Of a stretch of 46,302 nucleotides of DNA, positions 41,057 through 46,302 are shown in pieces. Location: assembly GCA_013299115.1 (NCBI GenBank), contig JAAFKA010000037.1:1-46302 (forward strand), read 5' to 3'. The position numbers and the translations under genes were made by a program. How positions within the stretch are numbered: position 1 is the stretch's first letter; the number at the start of each line of letters is the position of its first letter. Source of the DNA: Cytophagales bacterium. Its GTDB lineage: Bacteria; Bacteroidota; Bacteroidia; Cytophagales; Thermoflexibacteraceae. The notes under the pieces were generated by a model that saw only the letters and a program-made list of their open reading frames with translations, was not told where the DNA came from and searched no databases.

Positions 41057-44000
41057 ATGAACAGTCTATCACTTAAAAAAATAACTATTGGCAGGGCTAA
41101 AAGAGCCACTGCCAAAGTTAGGGCAACCTTGGCAGTGGTGCTTTTTTGCACCTTTTTGCTCCCCCTTTGGGGGCTGGGGGGCTTTGCACAGGCACAAGTT
41201 ACTATTTCAGGCTCGGCGGGCGGCGGTGCAGTAAACACTACGTTTACCACCCTCAAAGCTGCATTTGATGCCCTCAATACGCAGACCACACAGGCAGGAA
41301 ATGTTATTACCATTTCCATCACAGGCAACACGACTGAAACGGCAACGGCAGTTCTCAATCAGCCTTCAGTCAGTTCGTGGACAAGCCTCACCATTTCGCC
41401 ATCGGGCGGGGCTGCACGCAGCATAACAGGAAACTTGGCAGCACCTTTGATAGACCTCAATGGGGCAGATAATGTAACGATTAACGGTTTAAATACAGGT
41501 GGAAATAGCTTAACGATAGACAACACCAGCACCGCCAACACCATAGGAACTTCTACTGTTCAGTTTATTGCTGATGCCACAAGCAACACCATTACCAACT
41601 GTACGCTAAGTGGTGCAACCACCATAGCAGGTGTGGTTTTCTTTAATACTGGTGTTACCACAGGCAACGACAACAATACAATTTCTACTTGCAACATTAC
41701 TAATTCGGGTGCTAATTTTCCGCGATTCAGCATTGCTTCAACAGGAACTTCGACTGCGATTGACAACAGTGGCAATATCTTAACAGGCAATAACATCAGC
41801 AATTTTTTTAGTGCGGGTGCAGTTTCTTCGGGTATTTTGCTCGCAAGCATAGGCAATTCGACTTGGACTATCACCAACAACAAACTTTTCCAAACAGCCA
41901 CCCGAACTTATACCACAGCCAATACGCATAACGGTATCAGTGTACAAACAGGCGATGGATATATCATTACAGGCAATACCATAGGCTATGCCACCAGTAC
42001 AGGTACAGGCACTTACACTATGGCTGGCACAGTAGCTACTCGGTTTATTGGTATTAACTTAGCTGTTGGCACTACTACTGCTACTTCCGTACAAAACAAC
42101 ACCATCACTGCCATCAGTTTAGCCACTTCAAGCGGAGCAGCTACTACCAATGGTATTTTGTGCGGTATCAACGTAACAGCAGGTAACGTAAACATAGGTA
42201 CTGTTACAGGTAATACCATAGGCGGAAGCACAGGCACAGCTTTATTAAGTGCAGTACCTACCACTACACAAGGCACAATAGTAGGTATCAATACTTCCTC
42301 CACAGGCAATGTAGATATTCGCAACAACATCATTGGAGGTTTGGCTTCCACAAGTCCTACTGCTGCCATTGCAGGTGGCATCACAGGCATCAGGTGTTCG
42401 GCTACGGGTACAGTAGCAGGACTAACCATCAGCAACAACACCATTGGCAACAGTACAGCCAATAATATGGTGGCAGGTGTCAATGGCACAACCACAGGCA
42501 GTTCTATTGTAGGGGGTATTGAAGTAGTCAGCAACATTACAGCTACGGTTACAGTGAACAACAACACCATACAAAATATGGCTTCTTTTGGCACAGGTAC
42601 TGGTTATGTGCGAGGCATAATGACAGCCACGTCAGGTGCTAATGGTACTTATTTATTTACAAACAATACCATTAGCAATTTGACTACAAACAGTGGTTTA
42701 ACATTGTTTTCAAATGGACAATGTGCTGCTCAAGGCATTTATTGTGGTATGGGTACAAATGATATAATTTCTCAAAACACCATTTTTAATATTTCGGCTA
42801 CCAATACAGCAACAACGAATATCATAGTAGCTGGCATTACTTGTGCAGTAGCTACTAACACGATTGTAACCCGCAATCGTATCTATAACCTCAGCAATGC
42901 AGGAGCTTCTACTACTGCAACTGCCCCCGCAGTAGCTGCTGGTATTGCTATTCGGGGTGGTACTACTTTGCTTACAATTAGCAATAATATGGTTTCTTTG
43001 GGTAATGGGCAAACCACTAATACGGCTTTTGTAGGTATTTGGGGTAATTATGGTGGTAGTTCAATTGCAAGTAACATTTATGGCAACTCAATAGCTATTA
43101 GTGGTACGGCTGCATCAGGTGCGCAGCCCAGTTTTGGCTTTTACAGAGGAAATTTCTCTGTAATAGCCCAAACAGCCACAGTTGATGTCCGTAATAATAT
43201 ATTGAGCAATACCCGCAGCGGAGGCACAGGCAAACACTATGCTATCTCTAATAATTATGGGGCTACGGTTTCTGCCACAGGTTGGGGAACTAATGCCAGC
43301 AATTACAATATCTTGCTCGGAAATGCAGCCACGATTGGCGATTGGGGTGGCGACCAAACCTTTGCTGCTTGGCAGACAGCCTCTGCCAGTGATGCCAATT
43401 CCCAATCAGCAGTAACCGTAAACTGGACAAATACAGCTACTGCTGACTTGCACGTTTTAGCTCCCACCACAGCCATAGCAGGAACAGGTACTAATGTTCC
43501 ATTGTTAGAGGATTATGATGGACAAGCAAGGTATCCAGCACCCGACTCAGACATAGGAGCAGATGCTATTTCTCCTTTTACAGGCACAACTGCTGTTATC
43601 ATTGCAGGTAGCACAGGAGCAAACGGTAATTATCCTAATTTGGGAACTGCTTTCACAGCCCTCAATGCACAAGGTACGCAAGCAGGAAATAACATCACAG
43701 TTTCTATTATAGGCAATACCACCGAGTTAGCAACTGCAAGTTTGAACCAACCTTCGGTAAGTAACTGGACAAGTTTGACAATTTCGCCATCGGGAGGTGC
43801 TGCACGTACTATTTCGGGCAATTTGTCGGGTTCACCATTGATAAACTTAAACGGAGCAGACAACGTAACCATCAACGGACTGAACACAGGAGGCAACAGT
43901 TTGACCTTTGTAAACCAAAGTACCTCAAATAGTGCGGGAACTTCTACTATTCAGTTTGTCAATGATGCAACTAACAATACGGTTACAAACTGTACGATAA

Positions 44001-46302
44001 ATGGTGCTTCAACAATGACAACTACCACCAATGGCGGTACGATTTGGTTCAGCACCACCACAGGCAGCATAGGTAATGACAATAATACGATTTCTAACTG
44101 TAATATAGGCTCTGATGGCACAAATTTACCCGCCAAAGCTATTTATAGCAGTGGTACAAGCACATCCGTTGCCCATTACAACAGCAACAACACCATTACA
44201 GGTTGCAATATTTTTGACTTTTTTAGTGCAACAGCCCAAAGCAATGGTTTTTATTTGGCACAAGGCACCACAGATTGGACTATCTCCAACAACAAACTCT
44301 ACCAAACTGCTACTCGTACCCAAACCACAGGGACTGTTCACGCATGTATAGAAGTAGCCAGCACAACAGGCAATAACAACCACCTCATCAGTGGAAACAC
44401 TACTGGCTTTACGAACAGTGCAGGCACAGGTACTTATACCTTTGCGGGAGTAAATAATTCAGTATTTTATCCCATTTATTTTTCGAGTGGAGGAGCTACT
44501 ACTGCCTCCACAGTGCAAAATAATATAATTACCGCCATAGATGTTACTTGTAATACTACTGCGGGAGGAGCTTCTTTTCGGAGCATATTGATAAACACTG
44601 GGCTGGTAAATATTTTAGGCAATACCATAGGTAGCACGACTACTAATGATGTAATTGTTATTACTAATACAGGAACTACGGCTAATGCTTTGACTTCTTG
44701 GGTTATTCTACATTCTTCAGCTACCAATGCTACAATAAGCAATAATCTGATAGGCGGTATCAAACTCAACGCTACCACAGCCCCTATCAATTTTACGGGT
44801 ATAGAAGTAGAGGGTGCAGGAAGCACTAAAATTTTGCAAAGTAATGTCATTGGCTATAGTACAGCAGTGATAGTGAATACGACCAGCAATTCAGCGAATA
44901 GCAGTCGTGTGAATGGTATTACAATTGGGACTCTTGCAACAGCAAATGTGCTTAACAATACAGTGCGGTATTTGGAGTGTGCAGCCCCTAATACGGCTAC
45001 AGACTTTCTCTCAGTAATCAATGGTATTTTAATATATTCTCCAAGTGGTACTGCAGCCAATACTTATAGTGGCAACCTCATTCATAATCTCAGCAGTACG
45101 GCTTCCTCTGCAGCTGTGGTTGTGTCTGGCATTAGAATCAATGGAAATATCATAGCAGGTAATCTGGTAGAACGTAATTTTATTCATAGCCTCTCTGCTG
45201 CAAGTGGTACAGCTACTATCAATGGTATTACTGCCACAGCAGGTGCAACCACCTATAGCAATAACCTCATCAACCTTAGTCCTTCAGTAAGTTGTGAGGT
45301 GCGAGGTATTTCAGAAACAGGAGCAGCCACCAATAACAACAACTTGTATTTTAATACTGTCTATTTGGGTGGTTCTGTAACAGGTACAGCCAACAGTGCA
45401 GCTTTATGGTCAAATACCAACACCAACACCCGCAACTTCCGCAACAATTTATTTGTCAATGCCCGCAGCAATGCAGGTGCTGGTAAAAACTATGCAGCCT
45501 TTTTTAACTACGCAACAGCAGGAACTTTAACCTTAGATTACAATGTCTATCGTGCAACAGGCACAAATGGCGTGTTAGGTCGTTTCAATAGTGCAGATGT
45601 TGCAGCCTTGCCTTTGATTTCGGGGCAAGATGCCAATAGTTTGACAACAGACCCAGCTTTTGCAGCCACAGGCACAGTAGCCACCGACTACAAACCGACC
45701 GTAACTTTAACAGGCGTAGCAGGCACAGGCATCACCACCCAATTTGACGGCACTGCACGTGCAGCCACCCCCACCATTGGGGCTTGGGAAACAGTAGCAC
45801 CACCACTTGCTATTACCAACTTTACCCCCACCTCTGGCGGAGTAGATGTTACTGTAACCATCACAGGTACAAACTTCACAGGAGCAACAGCTGTAACCAT
45901 TGGTGGCGTAGCTGCACGTAGTTTTGTAGTCGTCAATGCAACCACCATTACCGCCGTAGTCAATGATGGATTTACAACAGGTTTGGTAACCGTAACACAA
46001 GGTGCAACAGCAACATCGGCACTTTTGGGAACACCGAACTACACCCGAACAGCTTGTACCCATTCGTTAAGTGGCTTGATAGTAACCAATGTAACACAAC
46101 CCAACGGCTTTGCGGGTATCAAATTAGAATGGACAAATGGCGAAACTGCTTTTGATGCTACCAAACGAATTTTGATGCTTTTCAAACCAGCCACTACTAA
46201 TTTCTGGACTGCAAGATTCATTGCCAACAACGCCACTACTTTTACCATTGGGCAGGTAGAAGGTGCAGTACAGTATGATTTCTATTTGCAAACTTTGTGC
46301 AA
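41057..46302 (+). CDS. Giant beta-helix surface protein, 3' end beyond window
   Basis: An open frame of 1,748 codons runs from the ATG at 41057 to the window edge without a stop. After a long, basic N-terminus the signal peptide core is ATLAVVLFCTFLLPLWGLGGF, with likely cleavage near AQA (residues 44-46). The rest is Thr/Asn/Gly/Ala-rich with recurring ISNNxI, NNTI and TGNTIG units, the pattern of a right-handed parallel beta-helix. An IPT/TIG-like domain lies near residues 1583-1655 (ITNFTPTSGGVDVTVTITG). Two large modules are duplicated (see repeats). Such proteins are typical adhesins of the type IX system, whose C-terminal sorting domain would lie past the window. Confidence 0.85.
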   Translation, partial: MNSLSLKKITIGRAKRATAKVRATLAVVLFCTFLLPLWGLGGFAQAQVTISGSAGGGAVNTTFTTLKAAFDALNTQTTQAGNVITISITGNTTETATAVLNQPSVSSWTSLTISPSGGAARSITGNLAAPLIDLNGADNVTINGLNTGGNSLTIDNTSTANTIGTSTVQFIADATSNTITNCTLSGATTIAGVVFFNTGVTTGNDNNTISTCNITNSGANFPRFSIASTGTSTAIDNSGNILTGNNISNFFSAGAVSSGILLASIGNSTWTITNNKLFQTATRTYTTANTHNGISVQTGDGYIITGNTIGYATSTGTGTYTMAGTVATRFIGINLAVGTTTATSVQNNTITAISLATSSGAATTNGILCGINVTAGNVNIGTVTGNTIGGSTGTALLSAVPTTTQGTIVGINTSSTGNVDIRNNIIGGLASTSPTAAIAGGITGIRCSATGTVAGLTISNNTIGNSTANNMVAGVNGTTTGSSIVGGIEVVSNITATVTVNNNTIQNMASFGTGTGYVRGIMTATSGANGTYLFTNNTISNLTTNSGLTLFSNGQCAAQGIYCGMGTNDIISQNTIFNISATNTATTNIIVAGITCAVATNTIVTRNRIYNLSNAGASTTATAPAVAAGIAIRGGTTLLTISNNMVSLGNGQTTNTAFVGIWGNYGGSSIASNIYGNSIAISGTAASGAQPSFGFYRGNFSVIAQTATVDVRNNILSNTRSGGTGKHYAISNNYGATVSATGWGTNASNYNILLGNAATIGDWGGDQTFAAWQTASASDANSQSAVTVNWTNTATADLHVLAPTTAIAGTGTNVPLLEDYDGQARYPAPDSDIGADAISPFTGTTAVIIAGSTGANGNYPNLGTAFTALNAQGTQAGNNITVSIIGNTTELATASLNQPSVSNWTSLTISPSGGAARTISGNLSGSPLINLNGADNVTINGLNTGGNSLTFVNQSTSNSAGTSTIQFVNDATNNTVTNCTINGASTMTTTTNGGTIWFSTTTGSIGNDNNTISNCNIGSDGTNLPAKAIYSSGTSTSVAHYNSNNTITGCNIFDFFSATAQSNGFYLAQGTTDWTISNNKLYQTATRTQTTGTVHACIEVASTTGNNNHLISGNTTGFTNSAGTGTYTFAGVNNSVFYPIYFSSGGATTASTVQNNIITAIDVTCNTTAGGASFRSILINTGLVNILGNTIGSTTTNDVIVITNTGTTANALTSWVILHSSATNATISNNLIGGIKLNATTAPINFTGIEVEGAGSTKILQSNVIGYSTAVIVNTTSNSANSSRVNGITIGTLATANVLNNTVRYLECAAPNTATDFLSVINGILIYSPSGTAANTYSGNLIHNLSSTASSAAVVVSGIRINGNIIAGNLVERNFIHSLSAASGTATINGITATAGATTYSNNLINLSPSVSCEVRGISETGAATNNNNLYFNTVYLGGSVTGTANSAALWSNTNTNTRNFRNNLFVNARSNAGAGKNYAAFFNYATAGTLTLDYNVYRATGTNGVLGRFNSADVAALPLISGQDANSLTTDPAFAATGTVATDYKPTVTLTGVAGTGITTQFDGTARAATPTIGAWETVAPPLAITNFTPTSGGVDVTVTITGTNFTGATAVTIGGVAARSFVVVNATTITAVVNDGFTTGLVTVTQGATATSALLGTPNYTRTACTHSLSGLIVTNVTQPNGFAGIKLEWTNGETAFDATKRILMLFKPATTNFWTARFIANNATTFTIGQVEGAVQYDFYLQTLC
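41159..41184. repeat. Palindromic-family unit inside the signal peptide
   Basis: These 26 nt (core CTCCCCCTTTGGGGG) are identical to 13163-13188, a half-unit of the G/C-rich composite in the alpha-2-macroglobulin gene. In frame they encode the LLPLWGLGGF part of the hydrophobic core. No second, inverted arm follows. Confidence 0.9.
41205..45795 (+). repeat. Internal duplication of about 2.4 kb in the giant gene
   Basis: Module 1 starts near 41205 and module 2 near 43605. Matching landmarks include LNQPSVSSWTSLTISPSGGAA (about 41356) against LNQPSVSNWTSLTISPSG (about 43745), LNGADNVTINGLNTGGNSLT in both, and ISNNKLYQTATRT (about 44285) against TNNKLFQTATRT (about 41875). The offset is close to 2,400 bp throughout. 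Confidence 0.8.

Noticed and set aside
41029-46248. Many open frames on the minus strand opposite the giant surface gene
   Set aside because: They mirror a repetitive Thr/Asn/Ala-rich plus-strand frame that is open from 41057 to the end; the minus-strand proteins are low-complexity (long Val/Leu/Pro runs) and lack domains or plausible starts.

Overview
The window comes from an AT-rich Bacteroidetes genome, most likely a member of the Cytophagia (inference). Supporting signs are TAnnTTTG promoter cores upstream of several genes, two TonB-dependent receptors with no neighbouring regulators of proteobacterial type, a Bacteroidetes-type alpha-2-macroglobulin (MG2) protein, secreted TPR-CHAT and TPR-SpoIIE proteins, a 7TMR-DISM/AraC membrane regulator and a giant beta-helix adhesin-like protein of the kind exported by type IX secretion. 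I saw no rRNA, tRNA or CRISPR array.

Layout. Positions 1-2.9 kb are an accessory patch: a broken IS30 transposase, a RelE/ParE-type toxin-antitoxin pair, a twice-frameshifted small membrane protein, a small gene coupled to a retropepsin-like protease, and a frameshifted ISAzo13 remnant. From 3.0 to 8.7 kb come housekeeping and small genes: an FKBP isomerase, two small membrane peptides, an outer-membrane beta-barrel, a UbiA prenyltransferase, ApaG, a broken AlbA_2/Schlafen-type ATPase and a small membrane protein. From 8.8 to 11.2 kb there is a minus-strand run of a GHKL ATPase, a STAS-like/TIR-like/TM fusion and a Uma2 nuclease. From 11.5 to 20.9 kb lie a thioester-bearing alpha-2-macroglobulin, a TonB-type receptor, a metallo-beta-lactamase-fold hydrolase and proC. 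From 21.0 to 40.7 kb nearly everything is on the minus strand: a pseudo-peptidase/beta-propeller/barrel protein, a three-gene FecR-like/small/TPR-CHAT cluster, a secreted protein of unknown function, a receptor-AraC regulator next to a TonB receptor, a Cys-rich lipoprotein, and a two-gene unit of a TPR-SpoIIE phosphatase and a secreted protein. From 41.06 kb to the end runs one open frame of more than 1,748 codons encoding a repetitive surface protein that continues past the window.

The most striking signal is not a gene. Palindromic repeat elements of several unrelated sequence families are scattered through the window, both between genes and inside reading frames. Six have exactly the same length, 33 nt. 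Others are 24, 48, about 60 and 63 nt. At least five insertions sit inside coding sequences without breaking the frame: two in the alpha-2-macroglobulin, two in one secreted protein, and one that supplies part of the signal peptide core of the giant surface protein. Another supplies the stop codon of the AraC-type regulator. This resembles the coding palindromic elements described in Rickettsia, but with different sequences and in another phylum.

The second candidate system is the GHKL-ATPase / STAS-TIR-like-TM / Uma2 run, whose domain make-up suggests a sensing or defence module, though nothing in the sequence alone proves it.
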